DNA of 64,000 bases from CAJBVG01 sp943371425 (lineage in GTDB: Bacteria; Bacteroidota; Bacteroidia; Sphingobacteriales; Sphingobacteriaceae): positions 1 through 64,000 of the forward strand of contig CALRUR010000005.1 of NCBI GenBank assembly GCA_943371425.1. Reading direction: 5' to 3'. Below the pieces are notes generated by a model. It was not told where the DNA came from. It searched no databases and saw only the letters and a program-made list of their open reading frames with translations. How positions within the stretch are numbered: the stretch's first letter is position 1; each line of letters opens with the position of its first letter. Both the position numbers and the translations under genes were made by a program. Below, piece after piece: positions 10,301 through 18,421 of this stretch.

Positions 10301-11668
10301 AAAGCTGATCTTGGTTTCGAAATTTGTTTTTAAATCTTTTATGTTGAAGCCTTTGCCATTAATAGTTAATTCTAAACTTGCGGGCCCCACAGAGGTAGTA
10401 TTAAATAATTTACCAAAATCAAATCCAATAGTTTGTATAAATCCATCGTAAGTAGGCACCTTTGGCAGAATATCCATGTGTATATCTGTAACTAAATTAC
10501 CTAAACCTGTTTTAGCTTGTCCGTTAACTTTAAAATTAAATACAGTACCTGTGTAATATCCTGTATACTCAATATTTCCGGCATTCTGCAGAAATTCTGG
10601 GATAGTTGCTGCAGTAGAATCTTGGTTTATTCCTTTTAATAAATCTGTTAAATCTTTGTAATTTGTTTGGAGCTTTTTAAGTTTAGCATTAAAATCTGTA
10701 TGTACAATATCTGGTAAACCTACAATTGATATCTCTCCATCAACAAACGTACTTACACCTGTTCTTAATTGGAAATTCTTTGAACGTAAGTTTGCAACTG
10801 TTCCGGATATTTTACCATTCATCATCATCATTTGAGTATACTTACTTATAGCTGAAGCAAAGTAACGTATGTCTTTAAATGATATAATACTTTGGTTAAA
10901 GTCGGCATACATTCTTACTTTGTTTATGTAATCGTTAAAGTCGCTTAAAGAATCGAACCTCATCGAGTAATAGTCGTGTATGTTAGAGTGTGGGGTAATT
11001 AGTAATAGATTTGCTATTTCAATTTCTTGATCGGTAAATTTTAATTTTCCGGCAAGTTTTTCAATTTCAAATCCGCACTTTTCTATTAAATTAAGTTTTA
11101 TAATTTCGGCTCTAATTTCGCCTCTCCATAGCGAGAATGATTTAATTTCGGTGTTAAAATTTCTAATGTGTAAATGGTCGTAATCAATTACACCTGGCAC
11201 CTCATTGGCAATATTTTCATCAGAAAAAATAAAATCGGCATCGGTTATTTTAATACTTTTTATTTTTAAATCAATGGGTTTGGGAACTTCTTTGTTGTTT
11301 GTATCCTTGGGAGTGCTGAAATAATCGAGTAAAAACTGAAGATTCGAATTCTTTTCATTTTTATAGGTAACTAAATGAAAAGTGGGTTTATTTAAAATAA
11401 TGGAGTTAATCGTAAATTTGTTGTTTTCGAGAATCACAGGCCCAATGTTTATTGCCAAACGATCTGTGTACAGTAAGGTGTCTTGTTTTTGGTCTTCAAT
11501 TAAAAGTCCTTCGAGTACAATTGTTTTAAAGAAAACAATATCTAGTCCTTTTAATTTTATATTTGTATTTAATTGCGAACTGAGGTAGGAAGCGGCACGT
11601 TGTGCTACCCAGGTTTGTACGCTAGGTAATCTGAATAGGAAGTAGAGCAACAGTAGTAAACTGAGCAA
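7346..11668 (-). CDS. tamB: TamB-domain protein (translocation and assembly module / DUF490)
   Basis: This is a giant protein of at least 1440 residues. An N-terminal membrane anchor (LLSLLLLLYFLFRLPSVQTWVAQRAA) is followed by more than a thousand residues of beta-strand-rich AsmA/TamB repeats. A conserved C-terminal domain follows (from ~1090: GKAYATGQFLFRGPIEDLKI ... GTFEMYGTYEIAAGEYNFVL, KVGGYLANPDNMNNQIASLLIFGRF). The family bridges inner and outer membranes for lipid or barrel-protein transport. The start is uncertain: this coordinate uses TTG, but the frame is open upstream and VIKKFAKISAWFLGS reads like a normal TamB N-terminus, with no ATG or GTG before an in-frame stop at 11723-11725. 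Its divergent position beside tsaD is common in Bacteroidota. Confidence 0.9.
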   Translation of the reverse strand: MLSLLLLLYFLFRLPSVQTWVAQRAASYLSSQLNTNIKLKGLDIVFFKTIVLEGLLIEDQKQDTLLYTDRLAINIGPVILENNKFTINSIILNKPTFHLVTYKNEKNSNLQFLLDYFSTPKDTNNKEVPKPIDLKIKSIKITDADFIFSDENIANEVPGVIDYDHLHIRNFNTEIKSFSLWRGEIRAEIIKLNLIEKCGFEIEKLAGKLKFTDQEIEIANLLLITPHSNIHDYYSMRFDSLSDFNDYINKVRMYADFNQSIISFKDIRYFASAISKYTQMMMMNGKISGTVANLRSKNFQLRTGVSTFVDGEISIVGLPDIVHTDFNAKLKKLQTNYKDLTDLLKGINQDSTAATIPEFLQNAGNIEYTGYYTGTVFNFKVNGQAKTGLGNLVTDIHMDILPKVPTYDGFIQTIGFDFGKLFNTTSVGPASLELTINGKGFNIKDLKTNFETKISFIVANGYAYKNIIGNGEIASKKFIGDVTIDDEHVDLDFNGSIDFDDLKNPVFDFYADIEHLDLKALNISKDTLNIKSKINVNFIGNNLDNIIGTLVFKESTIETNDHSEYTFANISIDSKFDGTGKSLTLKSDIIDAGIQGEYKLSTITSAVKSVIKRYLPSYNLGKINKYASQNFSFYVIVDDAKPLTDLLFPALSISNQANLRGYLNTDENVLRINSGIDFVKYENLKFEDLILDGENDQNVFDFNIASSRAFINDSININNIAISNSVKNDSIRFNIKLADKESPNQLDLNGLLSIKSEEPVLQFLPSEIYIDSSQWSLKESFEVVFAKDKKIRISNFEISNGEQRLVSEGIISDNYNDEFIVDLQNVHLRSFNQILKKYDINVEGTINARTKLNGLLGESIILSNINIAQLIYNKDTIGDLLFNSTWDPKSELINVNGSIFNQRLKTLGVAGNISTRKANNNLNIDVVMNETDLAVIEPFVKDYVSNISGKASADLKIRGSLNEPAINGYLTLKNAGIRVNYLNAYFKISDQVRLSENKIFINNIQLKDAEGNKGSANGTITHTYFSKFKLDIKMQANNLICLNTSSKDNELYYGKAYATGQFLFRGPIEDLKIDIDAKTEKGTKFYIPLTDAGSVSKQDYIRFIDKDSANVKKNQYNISLSGISMNMNLQVDEESEVQLIMNPASGEIIKGTGNANLKLVINTLGTFEMYGTYEIAAGEYNFVLQNLISKKFKVDKGGTIRWNGDPIKAKINLSAVYDARPAVLPLILSASPSDTSSYSSTQRVKTECVLNMKNDLMSPDISFGMRFPDDQSLSSKVGGYLANPDNMNNQIASLLIFGRFSNTSSSSGSFIPTTDILASQLSNLVSTKNFDLNLANGVGGSLRLFNDRITIDGSINTNDNSTTTDNQQTNASSITGDVNIDYKISKDGRFRAKAFQRNDNNSDLLKRGNNQVEQGLGLFYRIEFDTFGELMRKIFNKEEK

Positions 11669-11718
11669 GCTTCCAAGAAACCAAGCAGATATTTTCGCAA
11701 ATTTTTTAATAACCTCTA

Positions 11719-12738
11719 ATGACTAACTTAAGTAAATCGACCATAATTTTAGGCATAGAATCATCGTGTGATGAAACTTCTGCTTCTATTTGTATTGATG
11801 GGGAGGTAGTAAGCAATGTTACTGCAACTCAGGCTATACACGAACAATATGGAGGTGTAATTCCTGAAATTGCTTCTCGAATTCATCAACAAAACATTAT
11901 ACCGGTGGTCGAATCCGCTATACAAAACGCTAAAATACGCAAAAATGATATCAATGCGGTAGCTTTTACACGTGGGCCAGGTTTATTAGGTGCCTTATTG
12001 GTGGGAACTTCCTTTTCTAAAGCATTTGCTCTAGCATTAAACATTCCTTTAATTGAAATAAACCATATGCAAGCTCATATACTTGCCCATTTTATTGATG
12101 ATCCGAAACCTAGTTTTCCATTTTTATGCCTTACGGTTTCTGGTGGGCATACCCAAATAGTGTTGGTGAAAGATTATTTTGAAATGGAATTAATTGGTGA
12201 AACTACTGATGATGCAGCAGGGGAGGCATTTGATAAGTCGGCAAAAATATTAGGATTGCCATATCCGGGTGGACCCTTAATTGATAAATATGCGAAGCTT
12301 GGTGATGCCAATAAATATAAATTTACAGAGCCTCAAATACCAAATTACGACTTCAGTTTTTCGGGCTTAAAAACACAAATTTTATATTTTATACAAAAGG
12401 AAAGTAAGCTTAACCCTTCTTTTTTGAACGATAATAGAAACGATTTATGTGCAAGCATTCAATCTAGAATTGTAAGTATTTTATTAAATAAATTAGAGAA
12501 GGCTGCCGATGATTTAGGAATTAAAGCGGTTGCAATTGCAGGTGGGGTTTCAGCAAATTCTGGACTTAGAAATAGTTTGGAGTTATTAGCGCAAAAAAAA
12601 GATTGGGAATTTTACATCCCTGCTTTCGAATATTGTACAGATAATGCGGGGATGATTGCCATTGCAGGGTATCATAAATACTTAAAAGGGGAGTTTGTAG
12701 GCCAAGACATTTCTCCTTTAGCTCGTTACCATATTTAA
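11719..12738 (+). CDS. tsaD: tRNA N6-threonylcarbamoyladenosine synthase subunit TsaD
   Basis: This 339-residue ASKHA-fold protein transfers threonylcarbamoyl from TC-AMP to A37 of ANN-decoding tRNAs, together with TsaB and TsaE. It shows the opening LGIESSCDETS, the metal-binding pair of histidines in NHMQAHILAHF, SGGHTQIVLV, the glycine loops DDAAGEAFDKSAKILGLPYPGGP and FSFSGLKTQ, and AIAGGVSANSGLR. Length and motifs are complete. The start lies within about 50 bp of the divergent tamB gene, so promoters must overlap coding sequence. Confidence 0.97.
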   Translation: MTNLSKSTIILGIESSCDETSASICIDGEVVSNVTATQAIHEQYGGVIPEIASRIHQQNIIPVVESAIQNAKIRKNDINAVAFTRGPGLLGALLVGTSFSKAFALALNIPLIEINHMQAHILAHFIDDPKPSFPFLCLTVSGGHTQIVLVKDYFEMELIGETTDDAAGEAFDKSAKILGLPYPGGPLIDKYAKLGDANKYKFTEPQIPNYDFSFSGLKTQILYFIQKESKLNPSFLNDNRNDLCASIQSRIVSILLNKLEKAADDLGIKAVAIAGGVSANSGLRNSLELLAQKKDWEFYIPAFEYCTDNAGMIAIAGYHKYLKGEFVGQDISPLARYHI

Positions 12739-12806
12739 TTGGCAAATTAAGGTTTTCGCTAATTATTATAGGTATATTGCATATATAGTAAACCATATTA
12801 ATTTCA

Positions 12807-14378
12807 ATGAAAATTTTCAAAAGACTATTCGGTTTTTTTTATCTGCTACTATTTGTTTCTACACATGGGGTGTTCGCTCAAAACGATACAACTATTACCG
12901 CGCATCCTGTATTAGGCTTATTTAACGATACACTTTATTTAATAAACTGCAAACAAGGAAGCTTTACTTCTTCGGATAGGGCAGAAGCTGTAAGTAAAAG
13001 AATAAAATTATTAGCAGATAGAAGTAATTATGATCCATCTAAATTAGTATTAGATACTGCCGAAAATTCTATTGATATTATTTATGAAGATGTAATTATT
13101 ACTAGTATTTCCGATGAGGATGCGAACCTAGCCAATAGTACAATTTATAAAATGGCCATTCAGCAAAAATCAATTGTAAATACTGAAATTATTAATTATA
13201 AAAATGCTATTAGTTTTAAATATTTGAGTAAAGAAATTGCACTAACCATATTAGTATTCCTGGTATTAGGTTTTGTATTGTATTTAAATAACAAACTGTT
13301 TCGGTGGTTGCGTTTTAAAGCTCGAACAAAAATATCTGAAAAATTTACAGGTATAAAAATTCGAAATTATATTTTGTTTGATTCCAAACAATTATCATCA
13401 GTATTAGTAAGTGTTTTGTTAGTGTTAAAATGGATATTTATTGTATTAGCTATTTACATTAGTTTACCTATAGTATTCGCATTATTTCCATGGACAAAGA
13501 ATTATACTGAAGTTTTAATTGGATATTTTGTGGATCCTTTAAAAAATATATTGATAAATATTTGGGATTATTTACCCAATCTTATTACCATTATCGTTAT
13601 AGTTTTTGTGTTTAGTTATATCATCAAATTATTAAAATATTTAAAATCTGAGGTAGAAAATGGAAGCTTAATAATTCCTGGTTTTTTTGTTGATTGGGCA
13701 AATCCTACGTTTCAAATCATCCGAATATTGATTTTTGCTTTTATGCTCATTGTTATTTTTCCTTATTTACCAGGAAGCGATTCTCCTGTATTTAGAGGGG
13801 TTTCAGTGTTTCTAGGATTTTTATTCACCTTCGGTTCAGCAGGATCTTTGTCTAACATTGTATCCGGTTTAATTTTAACATACATGCGACTTTTCAAAAT
13901 AGGCGACTTTGTTAAAATCGCTGATGTAACCGGAAATGTAGTAGAGAAATCATTATTAGTAACTAGAATTCGAACTATAAAAAATGAGATCATTTCTATA
14001 CCCAATTCTACTATTATGAACAGCCATACGGTTAATTACAGTAGCGAAGCACCTACAACAGGTTTAATTTTACATACCACTGTAACCATTGGGTATGACA
14101 CTCCTTGGAAGGAAATGCATCTTGCATTAATAGATGCAGCACTACAAACTAATTTTGTATTACATAATCCTAAACCTTTTGTATTGCAAACAGCATTAAA
14201 TGATTTTTATATCTCTTATCAATTAAATGCCTATACACATGAAGCAAATTTACAAGCAGAAATCTATTCAGATTTACATCAACACATACAAGATGTTTGT
14301 GCAGAAAGAGGAATAGAAATTATGTCGCCACATTACTTTGCTAAACGGGATGGTGAAAAGAGCACGATACCGAGTTAG
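12807..14378 (+). CDS. MscS-family mechanosensitive ion channel
   Basis: This 523-residue protein starts with a signal peptide (1-24, ending GVFAQ) and an N-terminal exported domain (~25-140). Four or five membrane segments follow (about 150-170, 205-235, 255-275, 300-320, 330-360). The pore-lining helix region GFLFTFGSAGSLSNIVSGLILTYMRLF is the MscS signature. A cytoplasmic beta domain follows (KIGDFVKIADVTGNVVEKSLLVTRIRTIKNEIISIPNSTIMN). It should relieve hypo-osmotic stress by opening under membrane tension. Its stop codon is the first part of an octad array. Confidence 0.92.
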   Translation: MKIFKRLFGFFYLLLFVSTHGVFAQNDTTITAHPVLGLFNDTLYLINCKQGSFTSSDRAEAVSKRIKLLADRSNYDPSKLVLDTAENSIDIIYEDVIITSISDEDANLANSTIYKMAIQQKSIVNTEIINYKNAISFKYLSKEIALTILVFLVLGFVLYLNNKLFRWLRFKARTKISEKFTGIKIRNYILFDSKQLSSVLVSVLLVLKWIFIVLAIYISLPIVFALFPWTKNYTEVLIGYFVDPLKNILINIWDYLPNLITIIVIVFVFSYIIKLLKYLKSEVENGSLIIPGFFVDWANPTFQIIRILIFAFMLIVIFPYLPGSDSPVFRGVSVFLGFLFTFGSAGSLSNIVSGLILTYMRLFKIGDFVKIADVTGNVVEKSLLVTRIRTIKNEIISIPNSTIMNSHTVNYSSEAPTTGLILHTTVTIGYDTPWKEMHLALIDAALQTNFVLHNPKPFVLQTALNDFYISYQLNAYTHEANLQAEIYSDLHQHIQDVCAERGIEIMSPHYFAKRDGEKSTIPS

Positions 14379-14472
14379 TGTGCTAGTGTGTTAGTATGCT
14401 AATGTGCTGATAAAGCAATGATGTAACTAATTACCGATAATTCATAATTCATAATTCATAATTCATTATTTA
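14375..14472. repeat. Composite junction element, copy 1 (octads, 18-nt core, heptads)
   Basis: The element starts in the stop codon of the MscS gene. 8-nt units TTAGTGTG CTAGTGTG TTAGTATG CTAATGTG run first (14375-14406). The core GCAATGATGTAACTAATT is at 14415-14432. A 7-nt ATTCATA array (about 14438-14470) ends just before the next start codon. Copy 2 at 14681-14786 has the same order and a core differing by one base. Confidence 0.88.
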
Positions 14473-14476
14473 TACC

Positions 14477-14680
14477 ATGGAAACAAAAACAATTAACCAA
14501 AAAATATTAGCTATTACCATGCTAATACAGGAAAAGCATCCAGAGCTTTCGGAGTATTTATTAGAAATGCCAGTTACTGTCCCTAATGAAGATCATCCTG
14601 ACATAAATGATCAAATGTTAATGGATTATTACCAATCATTGCGTAAATTATTAAAAGATTACGAAATAGAACACCCGTAG
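14477..14680 (+). CDS. Small conserved-looking protein of unknown function
   Basis: This 67-residue acidic protein has a good start and is free of low-complexity sequence. The first half is a predicted helix (NQKILAITMLIQEKHPELSEYLLEMP). A Pro/Asp-rich turn (VTVPNEDHPDIND) and a second helix (QMLMDYYQSLRKLLKDYEIEH) follow. It looks like a soluble two-helix protein. I do not recognise a family with certainty. The gene is isolated between two copies of the same composite repeat. Confidence 0.7.
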   Translation: METKTINQKILAITMLIQEKHPELSEYLLEMPVTVPNEDHPDINDQMLMDYYQSLRKLLKDYEIEHP

Positions 14681-14786
14681 TTAGTATGCTAGTTTGATAG
14701 TATGCTAGTGTGCTCGTAATGCAATGATGTTACTAATTGCAACCAACTCACAACTCACAATTCAAAACTCAAAACTCAAAACACAT
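14681..14786. repeat. Composite junction element, copy 2 (octads, 18-nt core, heptads)
   Basis: 8-nt units TTAGTATG CTAGTTTG ATAGTATG CTAGTGTG begin directly after the stop codon of the 67-residue gene. The core GCAATGATGTTACTAATT lies at 14721-14738. A 7-nt array ACTCACA ACTCACA ATTCAAA ACTCAAA ACTCAAA then ends within a few bases of the DUF1304 start codon. Confidence 0.88.
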
Positions 14787-15146
14787 ATGTTAGTCTCTTC
14801 ATTAATCGCAATTATAGCTTTAGAACATTTGTACATATTGTATATGGAAATGTTCGCTTGGGAAACCTTAGGTAAGAAAACGTTTAAAGGGGCAATGCCT
14901 GCAGAACTATTTAAGCCTACTAAAACGATGGCTGGAAACCAAGGTTTATATAATGGTTTTTTGGCAGCTGGTTTACTTTGGAGTTTAATTATTAGCGATC
15001 CACAATGGCAAACAAATGTTGCTGTGTTCTTTTTGTGGTGTGTAAGTATTGCTGGTATTTACGGAGGGTTTACTGCTTCTAAAAAGATATTTTTCGTACA
15101 AGCTTTGCCAGCTATAGTTACTTTGTTGGTTATATGGTTAATTTAG
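14787..15146 (+). CDS. DUF1304 family membrane protein
   Basis: This 119-residue protein has four hydrophobic segments (about 2-22, 55-72, 80-97, 102-119). The family landmarks are MEMFAWETLGKKTFKG and AGNQGLYNGFLAAGLLW, so it is a DUF1304 inner-membrane protein of unknown role. I used the ATG at MLVSSLIAI because it gives the family length. An in-frame extension of 21 residues would only translate the heptad array upstream. Confidence 0.85.
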   Translation: MLVSSLIAIIALEHLYILYMEMFAWETLGKKTFKGAMPAELFKPTKTMAGNQGLYNGFLAAGLLWSLIISDPQWQTNVAVFFLWCVSIAGIYGGFTASKKIFFVQALPAIVTLLVIWLI

Positions 15147-15316
15147 TCTTTAGAATTTAGTCGATAGTCTTTAGAATTAAGTATCAAGTATTAAGTATTA
15201 AGTATTAAGTATTAAGTATTAAGTAACTTTCCTAGTAACTTAATACTTAATACCATTCCAAATAGTAATCTCTTCCCAAATTCACCATTCACCATTCACC
15301 ATTCACTATTCACAAC
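15145..15316. repeat. Heptad arrays with sliding hairpin between convergent genes
   Basis: After the DUF1304 stop come TTTAGAATTTAGTC-like words, then five exact GTATTAA units (15188-15222). Sixteen bases at 15209-15224 pair perfectly with 15238-15253. On the right is an ATTCACC array (15280-15306 and degenerate units to about 15315) that reaches the stop codon of the convergent endonuclease gene. Because the left arm has more units than the right, the stem can slide in steps of seven. Confidence 0.88.
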
Positions 15317-18268
15317 TTACTCAATCACCAAGCTTCCCCTAAACACTACACTTCCATTCCTCAACACCACTTGATACAAACCACTAGGTACTTCACCTAA
15401 ATTGATTTTATTATTCATCGAATTGAAAGTCGAAGTCTGAATTAATTGCCCCAAGCTGTTATATACAAAAACATGGAAATTACTTGCTGGCATAGATTTT
15501 ATGTCGATACTAAATTCTCCTTTGTTTGGATTTGGATAAAATTTAAGTGTTGGAACAATGCTTGAATTAATGCCTTGAAAAACCATTAAAATATTATTGG
15601 AAGTATCACTTACGCAACCATTCACATTATTCACTTTTGTATAATAATTACCATTTCTATAAATACTAGTATTTAATGTTTGATTTGTTTCTGCGGGAAT
15701 CATGCTACCATCTTTATACCATTGATTGCCTGAAGCAATGGTGGATACTAAAGTAAAACCATCTAAAGCAATACTAATTGAAGGCGATTCATTTGGTTTT
15801 ACGGTAACAAGAACAGAATCTGTTTTACTACATCCATTTGCCCCAACACCTGTAACAACATAAAAAGTATTTTCTGTAGGAGTAACCGTAGTTGCTGAAC
15901 TGTCGGCTCCATGTTCCCAGAAATAAGTTATTGCACCACTTGCTTTTAATTCTACAGATTCTCCTAAGCAAATGGAGCGATCTGCTCCTGCATTTACATT
16001 CGGTAAATCTTTAATAGTTAAATTGCTTCCATTATCAGTACCAACAGTTGCGGGTGCACTAGCCTTTACTCTAATTCTGTATCCAGTTCCTGCCAAAACA
16101 TTTTCTGGAATATTTGCAGGTATTACATCTGTTAAGTTTGATGAATTTAAGGATCCAATAGAAATTGCAGCATTAAAACTTCCACTTGCATCAGATAATT
16201 CTGCCGTGTATATATTATTTGAATTGATGCTTCCTGTAACTACAAATGGAACATAAATTAAACCCGATTTACAGAATGAATTTTCTGATAAAGCAGAAGT
16301 ACTAATGCTGTTTGTACCACTTGGGCAGGTCATGGTATGCGAACCCAAATAACTTGCAATGTCAATAGAATCTACTAACCACTCTGTACTTAAAGTAGGG
16401 AAGCCTGATGTAGGGTTTGTGCTCACACCTTGCAATACGGTTGGCTTACGAATTAAAGTTTTATTTAACATACTGATGTTGCCTACAGCCCATGCAGTTC
16501 CTGGATCTTCACCAATTCTACCTAAAATATCAACATAATTTCCAGTAGATATTTTTGTTAAGGCTACTGCATCATCGCCATTAAAAAAAGTAACGTTACT
16601 CGCTGTTGCAGTTCCATTGTACAAGGTTGCAGCAGAGTTTTTAATGATGTATACATCCCCATTATTTAATGTACCCGACATTAAAAGTTCTTGAGTTGAA
16701 GTAGTACTTCCATTGCTAAATAGATTTACTTTATAGTCGCTTAAATTTACGGGAGCTCCAGTACCATTATAAATTTCTAAGTACTTATTGTTAGAAGAAC
16801 CTTCTAAATATTCAGAAAAAAGCAAATCAACTGCACAAACAGATGTAGAGCCTGTATTTACCGTATATTGTTGTATAGCACTGGTTGTATTTTGTGCTAA
16901 ATTATCATTTGAAGAAATTTTATAATACACAATAGTATTTGCAGCTTTTGCAGGTATAGAACTGCTGGCAGTATATACATTGTTTGAACCTGCATTCATG
17001 GTAATAGTATTTGGGAAAGTTGTACCATCTAAACCCCATAAAACTTCAGCCGAAGAAATGCTCACATCATCTGTAATACTTGCACTAATAGTTACTGCAT
17101 CTGCAGGATTTGGATTGCTAGGAGTTCTGGAGATATTAGTAATTACAGGTGCCGGAGAAGGAGGTGTCCCAACAGTATAACTTTGTATAGTAGATGTTGC
17201 TATGTTTCCAGCATTATCTGTAGCAGATATTTGGAAATACACAATGGTTCCATTTACTTGCCCAGGTATCGCTGTTGTATTTGTATAAACATTGTTTACC
17301 CCACCACCCATAAATAATGAATTAGATAAACTGGTTGAACTTGTGCCCCATTTTAAATTTACACTTGCAATGGTTCCATCATCTGTTATGGTTGCAGATA
17401 TATAGGTGGCCACCCCAACACCCGGATTATTTGGAGTTTTTAAAATATTTGTGATACTTGGAACAATAGAACAATATGTCCCACCAGCCCAAATCATGCA
17501 TACATATTCAGGGTGGTCAATAAAAGGATTTCTATTACCTTGAATTCCATAAACTGCATTGTTTCTAGCAATTTCTTTTGCACTCACAGGATCTTGTTGA
17601 TGCCATTTTTTTAATAATTCTATAGCCCACGGTTTTAGATTAGCTCCCGTAATCATGTCGTTTGTTTGCCATCCAGAATCTTCCGTATAGTAACGAGTAC
17701 TCATGTAAAAATATGTACGTGCAAAATCTCCTTTATATTCATTAATGGGTTCAAAAGCCGTTCCAGTATAACCAGGGAATGAACAGGGGCCAAGCTTTCC
17801 ACCATTTAAGGTAGTAATTGTAGGATTACTTACTTCTCCATATGGAAAGTTGCTTCTCCAACCATTTACTTTTCCATCTGTTGGATATACATGAAATAAA
17901 TCAGAAACCATTGGAGAACTACTATTGAACCAGCTTTGTGGCCAAGAGTGTTCTCTGTTCCAACAATCTCCTTCTACCGAATAATTACCACAATTTTGCG
18001 AAAAGGTAAAAGTATAAGGTGGGGTTCCGTTAGGTACGTCCGAATACATATCCCATACTGTATTGTTGGGTTTTTTATCTGTTGTTTGGTAATAAGTAAG
18101 TAATGAGCTGTATGATTTTGATGAGTGTCCATCAATGATATCATGCAATGCTGCACGTAATGGGGTGCCTGATAATCCAGTTGCCGAATTATAATAGTTT
18201 GCAGGAATTTGAGCAATTGCAAGTATGAATTGCAAACCCAATAGGAGGGTTAAAAATGTTCTTTTCAT
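15317..18268 (-). CDS. Secreted endonuclease I with lamin-tail domain and T9SS sorting signal
   Basis: This 983-residue multidomain exported nuclease has a signal peptide at 1-19. The endonuclease I (EndA/NucM) domain spans ~20-265 and includes the catalytic NREHSWPQSWF and later DLFHVYPTDGKVNGWRSNFPYGEV. Two similar Ig-like modules follow (~275-365 and ~375-470, each with ITDDxxI and a VYTxxxxIP segment). A lamin-tail domain is at ~478-640 (DLLFSEYLEGSSNNKYLEIYNGTG). A cadherin/PKD-like module is at ~740-815, and the T9SS domain starts FYPNPNKGEFSIDI. It probably degrades extracellular DNA for nutrients or in biofilm. Confidence 0.92.
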   Translation of the reverse strand: MKRTFLTLLLGLQFILAIAQIPANYYNSATGLSGTPLRAALHDIIDGHSSKSYSSLLTYYQTTDKKPNNTVWDMYSDVPNGTPPYTFTFSQNCGNYSVEGDCWNREHSWPQSWFNSSSPMVSDLFHVYPTDGKVNGWRSNFPYGEVSNPTITTLNGGKLGPCSFPGYTGTAFEPINEYKGDFARTYFYMSTRYYTEDSGWQTNDMITGANLKPWAIELLKKWHQQDPVSAKEIARNNAVYGIQGNRNPFIDHPEYVCMIWAGGTYCSIVPSITNILKTPNNPGVGVATYISATITDDGTIASVNLKWGTSSTSLSNSLFMGGGVNNVYTNTTAIPGQVNGTIVYFQISATDNAGNIATSTIQSYTVGTPPSPAPVITNISRTPSNPNPADAVTISASITDDVSISSAEVLWGLDGTTFPNTITMNAGSNNVYTASSSIPAKAANTIVYYKISSNDNLAQNTTSAIQQYTVNTGSTSVCAVDLLFSEYLEGSSNNKYLEIYNGTGAPVNLSDYKVNLFSNGSTTSTQELLMSGTLNNGDVYIIKNSAATLYNGTATASNVTFFNGDDAVALTKISTGNYVDILGRIGEDPGTAWAVGNISMLNKTLIRKPTVLQGVSTNPTSGFPTLSTEWLVDSIDIASYLGSHTMTCPSGTNSISTSALSENSFCKSGLIYVPFVVTGSINSNNIYTAELSDASGSFNAAISIGSLNSSNLTDVIPANIPENVLAGTGYRIRVKASAPATVGTDNGSNLTIKDLPNVNAGADRSICLGESVELKASGAITYFWEHGADSSATTVTPTENTFYVVTGVGANGCSKTDSVLVTVKPNESPSISIALDGFTLVSTIASGNQWYKDGSMIPAETNQTLNTSIYRNGNYYTKVNNVNGCVSDTSNNILMVFQGINSSIVPTLKFYPNPNKGEFSIDIKSMPASNFHVFVYNSLGQLIQTSTFNSMNNKINLGEVPSGLYQVVLRNGSVVFRGSLVIE

Positions 18269-18421
18269 TATTTTTTATAAAAGCCTTCTAAAGTAGGGAT
18301 TAGATTTGAGATATTTATGATTAACAATATGTGGAGTGTTAAATTTTATGCACATTTTTATTATCAAATTTAAAACCAAAATCTAAAATAGATGTTTAAA
18401 CATATATAAACAACAAATACA

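Noticed and set aside
14375..14786. Insertion sequence or MITE with terminal repeats
   Set aside because: There are no transposase fragments, no target-site duplication and no constant termini; the arrays differ in word between sites.
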